64,000 bases of DNA from Paenibacillus dokdonensis. GTDB lineage: Bacteria > Bacillota > Bacilli > Paenibacillales > Paenibacillaceae. The stretch lies in contig NZ_STGQ01000001.1 in NCBI RefSeq assembly GCF_004916975.1, forward strand, positions 1,450,993 to 1,514,992. The letters are read 5' to 3'. Numbering within the stretch: the first letter of the stretch is position 1; each line of letters opens with the position of its first letter. Position numbers and translations under genes: made by a program. The notes beneath the pieces were generated by a model that saw nothing but the letters and a program-made list of their open reading frames with translations, was not told the origin of the DNA and did not search any database. Below are positions 1 through 8,627 of this stretch, piece after piece.

Positions 1-1
1 A

Positions 2-733
2 AGCGGTACACGATGGGTAAGCGGCGGAAGACTGGTTACAGGCTATGTTCCGGAAAGATTCCCGCCGCTTACCTTTACTCCCTGGGAGTTTTTGCTTAGT
101 AGTGCAGAAGTTCGCGGGATGAAAAAGGAATCGGCAGAGAATGAGATAAGAGGCTTTTTGAGTCAGCTTGGTATGGAAAGCTTTGCGCATGTCCGAATGA
201 GCCAGTTCTCTAAAGGCATGCTGCAAAAGATCAATTTAATCCAGGCGATGATGGGTAGTCCTGATTTGCTTGTGCTGGATGAGCCTTTGTCGGGGCTGGA
301 TATTAAGGCACAGGAAAACCTGGAATATATTCTGGTTGGTTTGAAACGCAGCGGTACAGCGATTGTCATGTCGGTTCATGAGCCCAAGCTGATTGAGCAG
401 ATTGCTGACCGTGTGCTGCTGATGAAGAATGGACAGATTATAAAAGAAACATCCGGAAAGCATCTTGAAGCGGGAACTACCACCCAAATTGTCTTGCGGG
501 GACTCAATTCAAGTGCGGTAAAGCGAATATCCGAGCATCCGGGAATAGTCGGTTTGGCAGTCAGATCAGATCACTGTGAGCTTGAGGTACGGTCCGAAGC
601 AGCTGATGTGTTATTACGCCAAATTCTAGATAGCGGCGGTTCAATCGTGTCGGTGATTCCAAACATGGGAATGAACATTCCATTAGGGGAATGGCTGCAG
701 CCTGCTGCCTCTGAGAAAGGGGATCAGGTTTAG
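2..733 (+). CDS. ABC transporter ATP-binding protein (5' end outside window)
   Basis: ATPase subunit of an ABC-2 type exporter, energising the membrane protein encoded immediately downstream. The reading frame is open from the left edge, so the Walker A region lies outside the window. Visible are the Q-loop region (GYVPERFPPLTFTP), a divergent signature (FSKGMLQK), Walker B with the catalytic Glu (LLVLDEPLSGLD) and the switch His (SVHEP). About 100 residues follow the core as a C-terminal extension, typical of ABC-2 ATPases. Its TAG stop shares one base with the GTG start of the next gene, so translation is probably coupled. The substrate cannot be read from sequence. Confidence 0.9.
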   Translation, partial: SGTRWVSGGRLVTGYVPERFPPLTFTPWEFLLSSAEVRGMKKESAENEIRGFLSQLGMESFAHVRMSQFSKGMLQKINLIQAMMGSPDLLVLDEPLSGLDIKAQENLEYILVGLKRSGTAIVMSVHEPKLIEQIADRVLLMKNGQIIKETSGKHLEAGTTTQIVLRGLNSSAVKRISEHPGIVGLAVRSDHCELEVRSEAADVLLRQILDSGGSIVSVIPNMGMNIPLGEWLQPAASEKGDQV

Positions 734-1443
734 TGATAGCATTGGCCCGCTTTTTACTGAAAAGCTATACCCGCAAGCATGCTTATTTTGCTCCACTCGC
801 GGCAACCTTGATCGCTATGTTTTTGCTTTATTCATACAAACCGAATCCCGTAATGGACAGCTACGCGGTCACTTCTGTATTCTTGTTTATCGGTGCGGCA
901 TGGATGGGCTTAACCTTCCTGAATCACGTCAGTCCGCAGCAGGAGCAATTGCACATCATACATATCGGCAGCCTTAAAAAGTACCTGTTCAGCCAGATCT
1001 TGGCGCTCATCATCCCTGTGATTTTATTTACGGTTATATTTATAGTCTTTCCGATTTTGACGCATATGTTTAATAGACCCGTCTATCTTAGCGAGCTTCT
1101 AATGGCCATATGCGGACATGTGATTTTGGGCATACTGGGTTTCATGCTATCTCTCTTTTTCCAAACCGCATGGATGCCTAATGGTACAAGAGCAATTGCG
1201 ATGATGCTGATTGTGGTCATCGTATCGCTTGGAGCCAAATCCATTATCTCTCGGTTCCCTTTCCCGGTTTCCTGGATACGCTGGATCCTGCCTCCGGTAT
1301 CACCCATCATGGACGGTTTGATAAACAGCACAGTTTTTACTCCTGGACAAGTTTGGGGAGCCCTTGGATATGGACTGGTCTATATTCTATTGCTGTGCCT
1401 TATTTACATGTTTATTTCAGTTCGAAGAGATGCCCGAACCTAG
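733..1443 (+). CDS. ABC-2 type transporter permease, putative
   Basis: A 236-residue integral membrane protein with about six hydrophobic segments, starting at GTG overlapping the stop of the ATPase gene by one base. No recognisable soluble domain. Gene order, translational coupling and size make it the membrane partner of the preceding ATPase. The cargo (lipid, peptide or drug) is unknown. Family assignment is by context plus hydrophobicity and not by a diagnostic motif. Confidence 0.75.
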   Translation: MIALARFLLKSYTRKHAYFAPLAATLIAMFLLYSYKPNPVMDSYAVTSVFLFIGAAWMGLTFLNHVSPQQEQLHIIHIGSLKKYLFSQILALIIPVILFTVIFIVFPILTHMFNRPVYLSELLMAICGHVILGILGFMLSLFFQTAWMPNGTRAIAMMLIVVIVSLGAKSIISRFPFPVSWIRWILPPVSPIMDGLINSTVFTPGQVWGALGYGLVYILLLCLIYMFISVRRDART

Positions 1444-1563
1444 GTTCATCGAGTCTGCAATTGATGTGAATCAGTACCTGATATAACTTTACTGGTTGAT
1501 GATTGGGTGTACATCCTTTAACATGGAACTATACGATCTCATCACGGATATGGGTAGGAGGGT

Positions 1564-2052
1564 ATGATGAAACAGACACGGCTCTTGGATAGCGAACATT
1601 CCAAAGAATTATTTGCTTATTTCGGACTCGCTGTATACTATTCTCAGGCGCTCGAGCAGCAGCTTGTCAACTTGTTAATGCTGATGAAGATCTCGCAGGG
1701 AAAGGTCCCGACAGAGGAAGATCTTGCCGATCTGTATCATCAGAAGCTGAGCAACTCGCTTGGCCAGCTGGTGAATGAAATCCAGCATCATTTCCCTTTC
1801 TCAGAGGAAGAAACAATACTACTGAAAGAGGTTTGGAAACAGAGGAATTACATCGTTCACGATTATTTTAAGGAGCGAATCCAGGAAACATTTAGTCCTG
1901 CTGGCCGGTCAAGAATGATCCGGGAGCTCACCAGCTTCAAACAGCAGGCACAGGATCTGGAACGCAAGCTGCAGAAATATACGAATGATTTGTACGGGAA
2001 GCTCGGACTGGATCTGGAAACGGAAAAGGCTGGCACGCATACGAATGCTTAG
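1564..2052 (+). CDS. HEPN-like helical protein, function unknown
   Basis: A 162-residue, mainly helical soluble protein, preceded by TAGGAGGG. Tandem ATGs lie at 1564 and 1567. Residues 94-99 read RNYIVH, matching the R-N-x3-H form of the HEPN ribonuclease motif, in the expected place near the end of a long helix. The last ~50 residues look like a coiled coil. HEPN proteins are often RNase toxins or defence effectors, but there is no adjacent MNT nucleotidyltransferase or obvious antitoxin here. I do not recognise a specific family; RNase activity is a hypothesis from one motif. Confidence 0.6.
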   Translation: MMKQTRLLDSEHSKELFAYFGLAVYYSQALEQQLVNLLMLMKISQGKVPTEEDLADLYHQKLSNSLGQLVNEIQHHFPFSEEETILLKEVWKQRNYIVHDYFKERIQETFSPAGRSRMIRELTSFKQQAQDLERKLQKYTNDLYGKLGLDLETEKAGTHTNA

Positions 2053-2137
2053 CTGGAGAATGAGCAGTAGCTCTTTTTCCAATAATATGAAACATTTACA
2101 AGATCGTCCCCGTCTGAGAAAGTGGAGGTGATCGTTT

Positions 2138-3085
2138 ATGCGAAACATGAAAATAACGGCCGTGGCATTGTTGGCAGCCTGCTCACTTGCAGCTGCGACA
2201 TCGGCTTATGCTTTTTCGGATATTAAGGATACCCGTGAGGAAAAAATAGCAGCAGAGCTGCAAAGCAAAGGCATTATACAGGGCGTGTCCGCGGATCGAT
2301 TTGCCCCATCGGACAAATTGACGGCCGCGCAGGGCATTCAGATCCTTGTGAAAGCAATGGATTTGAAGGCTGTGAACGGAAAAACCGGAGCCGATAATAT
2401 ACCGCCCGATGCTTGGTACGCCAAAGCCGCAGGCATCGCGCAGGATAATGGGCTGCCTGTTCGTTCTATCAAGGATTGGAATGCCAAGCTAACGAAAGAG
2501 CAATATGCTCTTTTGCTGTATACAGCTGTAACGGTGACAGCAGGAACGTATCCATCCGTACAAATGTTGATGCCGGTGGCGGATGACGACCAAATACAGC
2601 CCGAAGCGAAAACGGCGGTGCAATATATACTGCTGTCAGGTATTGCCGGGCTGGACGGGCAGCATCGTTTTCATCCCCAACAAAGCATTACTCGTATGGA
2701 GGCAGCTGAAATGACGTATAATGCACTTCAGTACATCCAAAAGCATAACGATCAGCAGGAGCCGGGTGAATCGGAAGATGAGGTTTCCGTCCAAACAGAA
2801 AAGATCGATGATCAAGTCAATAAAATCGTAATCTCAAAGCCCGGGATGCCAAATCCAGGTTATAGTATCTCTATTGACCGAATTGACTTTCTTACAGGGC
2901 AAAAGGCTGTAGCATACTATCATTTCACGACACCGGAGCCTGGAAAGATGTATCCGCAGGTCATCTCTACCGCAAAAGCATCATTTTATCTCGATAGCAA
3001 ATATAAGGTAAGTGTAAAAAGAACCCCCGGCGAAGATGGACCTCCGATATCAATCCCCGGGATAAACGAAACTTTACTCAAGTAG
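2138..3085 (+). CDS. S-layer-homology protein with PrcB-like C-terminal domain
   Basis: Secreted cell-wall-associated protein of 315 residues. An N-terminal signal peptide (hydrophobic stretch residues 7-24, likely cut after AYA) is followed by three SLH-type repeats (first begins FSDIKDTREEKIAAELQSKG; third contains the ITRMEAAEM hallmark), which in this family bind pyruvylated wall polymers. Residues ~235-295 resemble the PrcB C-terminal domain (ISIDRIDFLTGQKAVAYYHF). The start has GGAGGTGATC upstream. Probably monocistronic, with a terminator directly after it. The role is probably surface display of a small ligand-binding domain; the PrcB call is less certain than the SLH call. Confidence 0.8.
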   Translation: MRNMKITAVALLAACSLAAATSAYAFSDIKDTREEKIAAELQSKGIIQGVSADRFAPSDKLTAAQGIQILVKAMDLKAVNGKTGADNIPPDAWYAKAAGIAQDNGLPVRSIKDWNAKLTKEQYALLLYTAVTVTAGTYPSVQMLMPVADDDQIQPEAKTAVQYILLSGIAGLDGQHRFHPQQSITRMEAAEMTYNALQYIQKHNDQQEPGESEDEVSVQTEKIDDQVNKIVISKPGMPNPGYSISIDRIDFLTGQKAVAYYHFTTPEPGKMYPQVISTAKASFYLDSKYKVSVKRTPGEDGPPISIPGINETLLK

Positions 3086-3088
3086 CAT

Positions 3089-3145
3089 ATCAAAAAGAGC
3101 CCTTTCTCCGGTTTCAGGGGAAGGGGCTTTTTGATATTTTTTGTT
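3089..3145 (+). terminator. Rho-independent terminator after the SLH gene
   Basis: The arms ATCAAAAAGAGCCC and GGGGCTTTTTGAT form an imperfect stem, and the downstream strand is followed by a T-rich run. It lies 4 bases after the stop codon. Confidence 0.8.
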
Positions 3146-3199
3146 CAGCATCTGTTAAAAGTATCAGATTTCGTTGACGAGGCAAATAGTATTCCCTTA

Positions 3200-3215
3200 T
3201 TGCAAACGATTACAA
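3200..3215 (+). promoter_or_regulatory. cre box (CcpA site) upstream of sugar ABC operon
   Basis: TTGCAAACGATTACAA matches every position of the Bacillus consensus WTGNAARCGNWWWCAW. It sits 22 bases before the permease start codon. A TTGACG hexamer at 3174-3179 is a possible -35, which would put the cre over the -10/+1 region, the usual position for carbon catabolite repression. Repression by CcpA is inferred. Confidence 0.8.
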
Positions 3216-3237
3216 TAATAGCTAAGGGGGGAAGCAT

Positions 3238-4194
3238 ATGGCGCAGCTCGCAACGATAACAAAAGTGGAGAACGTGAAGAAAAAGCGGGGAGTCGCATAC
3301 CGGATGGCCAAGCAGTGGGATATCCAGCTGATGGTTTTACCGGCACTGTTATTGATTTTTGTTTTTGCTTACATACCAATGTATGGTGTCTTAATGGCTT
3401 TTCAGGATTACAGCATTTTTAACGGGTTTTGGGCGAGCCCTTGGGTAGGTTTCAAGCATTTCAGCATGTTTTTCCACTCACCTGAATTTTGGCCCATTAT
3501 CCGTAACACGATCATCATCAGTTTGCTGAAGTTTTGTATCGGATTTCCGGCACCCATTGTTCTGGCACTGATACTGAATGAAGTGAGACATATGGTGTTT
3601 AAACGGATTATCCAGACGGTCAGCTATCTTCCACATTTTCTGTCCTGGGTTATTGTCGCCGGTTTTACCATGTCAATTCTGTCGACAGATAACGGAAGCT
3701 TGAACATTTTGCTGCAAAAACTGCATTTGATTAAGGAGCCGATCGGTTTCCTCGGCCAAGCTGAATATTTCTGGGGCATTATTGTCTCTACAAGCGTGTG
3801 GAAAGAAATTGGCTTCGGTTCCATTGTGTATCTGGCTGCCATCGCAGGCGTCAATCCAAGTCTGTATGAAGCGGCAGCGATGGACGGAGCGGGACGAATC
3901 AAACAAATATTTATGATTACGATTCCTTCCATCTTACCTGTGGTTGCGATCTTCATGATTCTGGCTATCGGCAATCTCCTGAGTGCGGGCTTTGAAGACA
4001 TTCTCCTGCTGGGTTCGAATCCGGTACTGAGGGATGTGGCTAATGTAATCGATACCTATGTTTACAGGGTGGGTATTACGAACCAGCGGTTCTCTTACGC
4101 GACAGCGGTCGGATTATTCAAGGCCGTAATCAGTGTCGGACTGCTGACATTCGCCAATATGTTTGCGCGCAGATCAGGTAACAGTCTGTGGTAG
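3238..4194 (+). CDS. lplB: Sugar ABC transporter permease, LplB family
   Basis: First membrane subunit of a carbohydrate uptake ABC transporter of the LplB/YtcP/LipO type, common in Paenibacillus. 318 residues, about six TM helices, with the binding-protein-dependent EAA loop (LYEAAAMDGAGRIKQIFMITIPSI) that docks on the shared ATPase. Starts with ATG after AAGGGGGGAAG. No ATP-binding subunit gene is present nearby, as is usual when a shared MsmX-type ATPase serves several importers. Expression is probably carbon-repressed through the cre box just upstream. Substrate unknown, most likely an oligosaccharide. Confidence 0.9.
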   Translation: MAQLATITKVENVKKKRGVAYRMAKQWDIQLMVLPALLLIFVFAYIPMYGVLMAFQDYSIFNGFWASPWVGFKHFSMFFHSPEFWPIIRNTIIISLLKFCIGFPAPIVLALILNEVRHMVFKRIIQTVSYLPHFLSWVIVAGFTMSILSTDNGSLNILLQKLHLIKEPIGFLGQAEYFWGIIVSTSVWKEIGFGSIVYLAAIAGVNPSLYEAAAMDGAGRIKQIFMITIPSILPVVAIFMILAIGNLLSAGFEDILLLGSNPVLRDVANVIDTYVYRVGITNQRFSYATAVGLFKAVISVGLLTFANMFARRSGNSLW

Positions 4195-4242
4195 AATCCA
4201 TGATTTTGACGACATGGGAGATGACAGGGAGGCTGCAATAGG

Positions 4243-5139
4243 ATGCATAGTAAAAGCTTTGGCGATCAAGTATTCAGCATTTTTGTATATGTCTTTCTGA
4301 TATTGCTTGGCTTCAGCACTTTTTATCCATTCTGGAACGGACTTGTCGTTTCACTGAATGAAGGAATGGACACGGCTCTTGGTGGAATTACCTTCTGGCC
4401 GCGGAAATGGTCTCTGGAGAATTATTATGTTGTTTTCCGGGATACCCGAATTCTGAACGCCTTTTCCATCAGTGTGATGAGGACCGTGGTAGGAACGATA
4501 CTTTCGGTTCTATGCACAGCGATTTTCGCTTATGGGATGACGAAAAAAGAGCTGATCGGCCGCAAATATTACATGTTGATGTGTATTGTTACCATGTACT
4601 TTGGCGGGGGGTTGATCCCTACATTCCTGGTCGTGCGCGGTCTGGGACTCATGAACTCCTTCTGGGTATTCATTATTCCGGGTTTGATCAGCGTGTGGAA
4701 CATGATCATATTCAGAACCTTCTTTCTCGGGCTGCCGGACGGACTGGAGGAATCAGCCAAAATCGACGGCTGTGGCAACTGGTCCACCTTTTTTCGGATC
4801 ATTATGCCGCTATCCGGTCCGGTTATTGCAACGCTGGGTTTATTTACGGCTGTTGCACATTGGAATGAGTGGTTCCTCCCTAGTATCTACATCACCAATG
4901 AAAAACTGCTGCCTATTCAGTCCATGCTGCAGCAGATCCTGAGCACGAACATTATGACCGAGCAGATGTCCAAGCTGGATTCGGCTGCGCAAAGCCGGAT
5001 GTCGGCTATGAAGAGCGTTACTACCAAGTCATTGTCGATGGCTACCATGATGGTTGCGACACTGCCTATTATTGCGGTCTATCCCTTTGTACAGAAGTAT
5101 TTTGTCAAAGGTGTGCTGGTAGGATCACTCAAAGAGTAG
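4243..5139 (+). CDS. ytcP: Sugar ABC transporter permease, YtcP family
   Basis: Second permease of the importer, 298 residues with about six TM helices. The EAA-type loop reads GLEESAKIDGCGNWSTFFRI, and the C-terminal FVQKYFVKGVLVGSLKE is characteristic of YtcP/LplC proteins. It lies 48 bases after lplB in the same operon and should form the heterodimeric channel with it. A ribosome site (CAGGGAGG) precedes the ATG. Confidence 0.9.
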   Translation: MHSKSFGDQVFSIFVYVFLILLGFSTFYPFWNGLVVSLNEGMDTALGGITFWPRKWSLENYYVVFRDTRILNAFSISVMRTVVGTILSVLCTAIFAYGMTKKELIGRKYYMLMCIVTMYFGGGLIPTFLVVRGLGLMNSFWVFIIPGLISVWNMIIFRTFFLGLPDGLEESAKIDGCGNWSTFFRIIMPLSGPVIATLGLFTAVAHWNEWFLPSIYITNEKLLPIQSMLQQILSTNIMTEQMSKLDSAAQSRMSAMKSVTTKSLSMATMMVATLPIIAVYPFVQKYFVKGVLVGSLKE

Positions 5140-5244
5140 CGTTTAGAGCTTTTGCTTTAAACATCAGGGTTGTGCATATTCGCTAATCGAAATCTTACAT
5201 AATCCTGATATAAATTGAATGATGGGGAAAAGGGGTTATCTTGT

Positions 5245-6933
5245 ATGAAAAGTTGGAGAAGATCGCTGATTGTATCACTTGTGTTTTTGTGTGCAACAGC
5301 AACTGTCCTTTCAGGCTGCGGAAGCAAAAGCGACAATAACAGCAAGACAGCCGAGGGTTCGAACAACAACACTACGAAAGTAGAAGAAGCAAAGGAAAAT
5401 AAGGAAGGCACAGGCTCTGAGAAATTTGAGCTTGGGAGCTCACCGCTCGATTTTACCTTCTACGGCCACTATGACTGGTATACCATGCCTGCCTGGGGTG
5501 CGGATGAAGCAAGTAAATGGATTCAAGACCAAAAGAAAGTGAATATTACAGCTGTTAATTCCGGCGGCAACGCTGCGCAAAAACTGAACACGATGATTGC
5601 TTCCAAGGAGCTTCCGGATGTAATCTGGACAGACCGAGGCACAGATGTTGAGCGTCTGCGTGCAGCAGGTATGCTGGTTTCGTATGACGAGTATCTCGAC
5701 AAGTATCCGAATCTTAAAAAATGGGCGGGAGATTCAACATTAAATATGCTCCGCTCGAGCGATGGCAAGCTGTATCAGTTCCCGAACTGGTATACCTCGC
5801 AGCCGGCAGGGAATGCAGGCTATTTGATGAACAGCAAAATGTATAAGGAGCTTGGTTCACCGAAGCTTGAAACGACCGATGATTTATACAATTATTTGAA
5901 AGCAGTTAAGGCTAAGTATCCGAATGTTGTGCCATTTGAACCGGATCTGGCGAAGGATGGCCAGGGTCTGGATATTCTGTACAGTGCTTTCGGTGAAGAT
6001 CATTCTCCGGTATACCTGAGAGAAAGAGCCGTACCAACCGGCGACAAGCTGACTTCGATTTTCCAGGATTCGGTCTATCGTGAATCTATGCAGTTCGCTT
6101 CGAAGTTGTTCCGTGAGAAGCTTATGGCACAGGATGCGCTGACGCAAACAAAAGATCAGGTGCTTGAGAAGGCATATACAGGACGTTTCGCCATCGCTGC
6201 TGGCGCGAGTCCAACAGAATACGGGAGTAAAGGCGATGTGGAACTGAAGAAAAAGGATCCAACCGCCGGCTACGAGATGATTTGGCCGTTTCATAAGGAA
6301 GGCCTCGACAAGAACAAAATTTGGACAGGAAGCTACAACCAGCTGGGATGGAACGTGGCTCTGATTACGAAATCGGCCAAGGATCCTGAAAAAATCTTCG
6401 CTTTTCTTGATTGGCTGACAGGCGAAGAAGGAAGCCGCGTCATTATGTGGGGGCCTGAAGGCATTCTGTGGAATGGTACCGATGAAGAAGGATATCCGAA
6501 ATTTACCGATACGTACATCAACGATGTGGAAAGACGCAGCAAAATCATGGACGCAACGGTCAACCTGCAATGGAATGGTAATACGGTATATATTGATAAA
6601 TCCAAGATGAAATTCGAAAAAACGCTCCCGGCCGAAAAACAAAACTGGGAGAGCCGTTATCAATCGTCCATTACATGGAAAACGCAGTACAATGCAACAC
6701 AGTTTGTAAACCTGAATCCAATGCCGGATACCGAAGAAGGCATTATCCAGCAAAGTGTGGATGAGATTTTCTCCGAATCGAGAGCGAAAGCCTTGTATGC
6801 GAAGAACGACGAAGAAGTACTGTCCATTCTGGATAAAGCAGAAAAGGACGCAATGGCTGTAGGTTATGACAAACTGCTGGCATTTAAAACAGAAAAATGG
6901 CAGGATAACCTGAAAAAAATCGGTGATAAATAA
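5245..6933 (+). CDS. Extracellular solute-binding lipoprotein of sugar ABC transporter
   Basis: High-affinity receptor of the importer, 562 residues. The ATG at 5245 gives a lipoprotein signal peptide ending in the lipobox LSGC (Cys ~25) and is preceded by AAGGGG; an upstream in-frame start at 5215 would put ten unneeded residues before the signal. A low-complexity Ser/Asn/Lys/Glu linker follows, then the family 1 binding-protein fold with long aromatic-rich stretches. The size fits LipO-type receptors paired with LplB/YtcP. It is followed by two-component genes that probably sense the same sugar. Confidence 0.9.
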   Translation: MKSWRRSLIVSLVFLCATATVLSGCGSKSDNNSKTAEGSNNNTTKVEEAKENKEGTGSEKFELGSSPLDFTFYGHYDWYTMPAWGADEASKWIQDQKKVNITAVNSGGNAAQKLNTMIASKELPDVIWTDRGTDVERLRAAGMLVSYDEYLDKYPNLKKWAGDSTLNMLRSSDGKLYQFPNWYTSQPAGNAGYLMNSKMYKELGSPKLETTDDLYNYLKAVKAKYPNVVPFEPDLAKDGQGLDILYSAFGEDHSPVYLRERAVPTGDKLTSIFQDSVYRESMQFASKLFREKLMAQDALTQTKDQVLEKAYTGRFAIAAGASPTEYGSKGDVELKKKDPTAGYEMIWPFHKEGLDKNKIWTGSYNQLGWNVALITKSAKDPEKIFAFLDWLTGEEGSRVIMWGPEGILWNGTDEEGYPKFTDTYINDVERRSKIMDATVNLQWNGNTVYIDKSKMKFEKTLPAEKQNWESRYQSSITWKTQYNATQFVNLNPMPDTEEGIIQQSVDEIFSESRAKALYAKNDEEVLSILDKAEKDAMAVGYDKLLAFKTEKWQDNLKKIGDK

Positions 6934-7062
6934 CAAAAAAAGGTATAATTAAGACGTATTCAGCATAAGCCGTCCCGGCCTAAGGGGCGGCTCATGCCTT
7001 TATGAGGCGGATTCCATGTACTGTGTATGAGACAGTTTAATATTCGGTCAGGAGATGATTTC

Positions 7063-8625
7063 ATGTATAAAACACTGATTGTAGATGATGAAATCCTCGA
7101 TCTGGAGGGAATGAGGACCTTCATCCCTTGGACGGAACTGGGCCTGGAAGTCGTTGATGCCGTCAATAACGGTTTTGAAGCAATGAACGCTTTGGACAGA
7201 GAAGCGATAGATGTGTTAGTAACGGATGTACATATGCCTAGCATGTCAGGGCTTGAGCTTGTGAAGAGGGCAAAGGAGCTGTATGGCGACATTAAAGTTA
7301 TTTTTGTAAGCGGTTATCAGGATTTTAACTATGTGAAGCAGGCCATTTCGTTGAACGCGTACAGCTATGTCCTGAAGCCTATGGATGATTCGGAATTGAT
7401 TGATGCTTTAAGGAAAATTGTTTTGGAGCTGGACGGAGAAAGACAACGGGAGAAAACCGAGCAAGCCTACAGAATGATAGCCAAAAATGAGTATCTGCTT
7501 CAGCTTCTTGAAGGGGGGGCCACCAACGAAACCTCCAACATTCTTTTGGAGCATTATGGTCTGAAAAATGTAAACTGGCCGGCCCGAGCCGCCACAATAG
7601 AAATTGATGATTTGAGCTGGAAGCTGGATCCATTACCGGAACATTTGAAGCAGGAATGGTTTAACAGGTTTTATGAATCGGCTTTGCCGATGTTTGAAGC
7701 TGAGGGAATCCATCATGTGTGCAGAACTTCGAAACAGCGGATTTTCCTCCTCATTGAGAGTGGAATGCAGGATTAGGATTTGGAGTCTTTAATCCATCAT
7801 CTTCATGAGCTCCATCCTTTCTCTGTGACCGTTGGTCTTGGAGGCATTGCTGAGCACTTGGCTGCACTCAGGGAGTCTTACGTGGAGGCTCTGACCGCAC
7901 TGGATTATAAGCTGATTCTCGGCAAAGGAAAAGTGATTGACCATCATCAGCTTATCTTTGAAGACGTCGAAGAAAGGATGGACACGGATATTCCGCTGGA
8001 ACCGCTACTGAATGCTGTACTTCATTATGATCTGGTCAGGATCAGTGACGAAGTGGACCGTTTGTTCATGATGGCGGCGGGGATACGCACCAAAGCTCAG
8101 ATTCAATTCTATGTCATGAATATATGGATGAGGCTGGAAAGCCAGCTCAAATCCATCAGTGAGAATATGTTCCAAGCCTTGCAGCATGACGGATTAAGTA
8201 AACCGGATATCATGCTGAAATATGAAACCATAGATGATATCCGATCATGGCTTAGATACCGGCTGTTCAGTGCCGCTGAAATCATCCAGAATAAAAGACA
8301 GAAGAAAAGTGCCAAGCTTATTGAGGAAATGATTCGTTATGTGAAGCAGCAGATACATGATAATGTCACACTCAAAGAAGTTGCCGATTATCTATCCTTT
8401 TCTCCCAATTATCTGGGTTCCTTATTCAAGGAGGTTACAGGAACCAATTTCAGCGAATATGTTATCACCATGCGAATGGAAAAAGCGGGTGAATTGCTAA
8501 AGGATCCGCGAATTAAAATATATGAAGTTGCTGATCAGGTTGGATATCGTTATATGCCATACTTCAGCCGTCAGTTTAATGAGGTATTCGGCATGACACC
8601 TGGCGAATTCAGGAGAAAAATGTAG
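7063..8625 (+). pseudogene. YesN-type AraC response regulator interrupted by in-frame TAG
   Basis: Two open stretches, 7063-7776 and 7777-8625, share one frame and are separated only by a TAG at 7774-7776 (GMQD-stop-DLESL). Together they make a normal-length YesN-family regulator of about 520 codons. It has an N-terminal receiver (acidic pocket VDDE, phosphoacceptor Asp in LVTDVHMP, Lys in YVLKP), a central linker domain, and a C-terminal double HTH AraC domain (LKEVADYLSFSPNYLGSLF, YFSRQFNEVFGMTPGEFRR). The upper half would be a receiver without DNA binding. The lower half could only be made by readthrough or by restart, for example at TTG 7780. The upstream ATG at 7063 follows CAGGAGATG. 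A sequencing error is possible. Confidence 0.85.
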
Positions 8626-8627
8626 TT

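Noticed and set aside
5884..6936. 350-codon minus-strand open frame opposite the binding-protein gene
   Set aside because: It lies entirely inside the well-supported lipoprotein gene on the other strand, has no ribosome site and no family resemblance.
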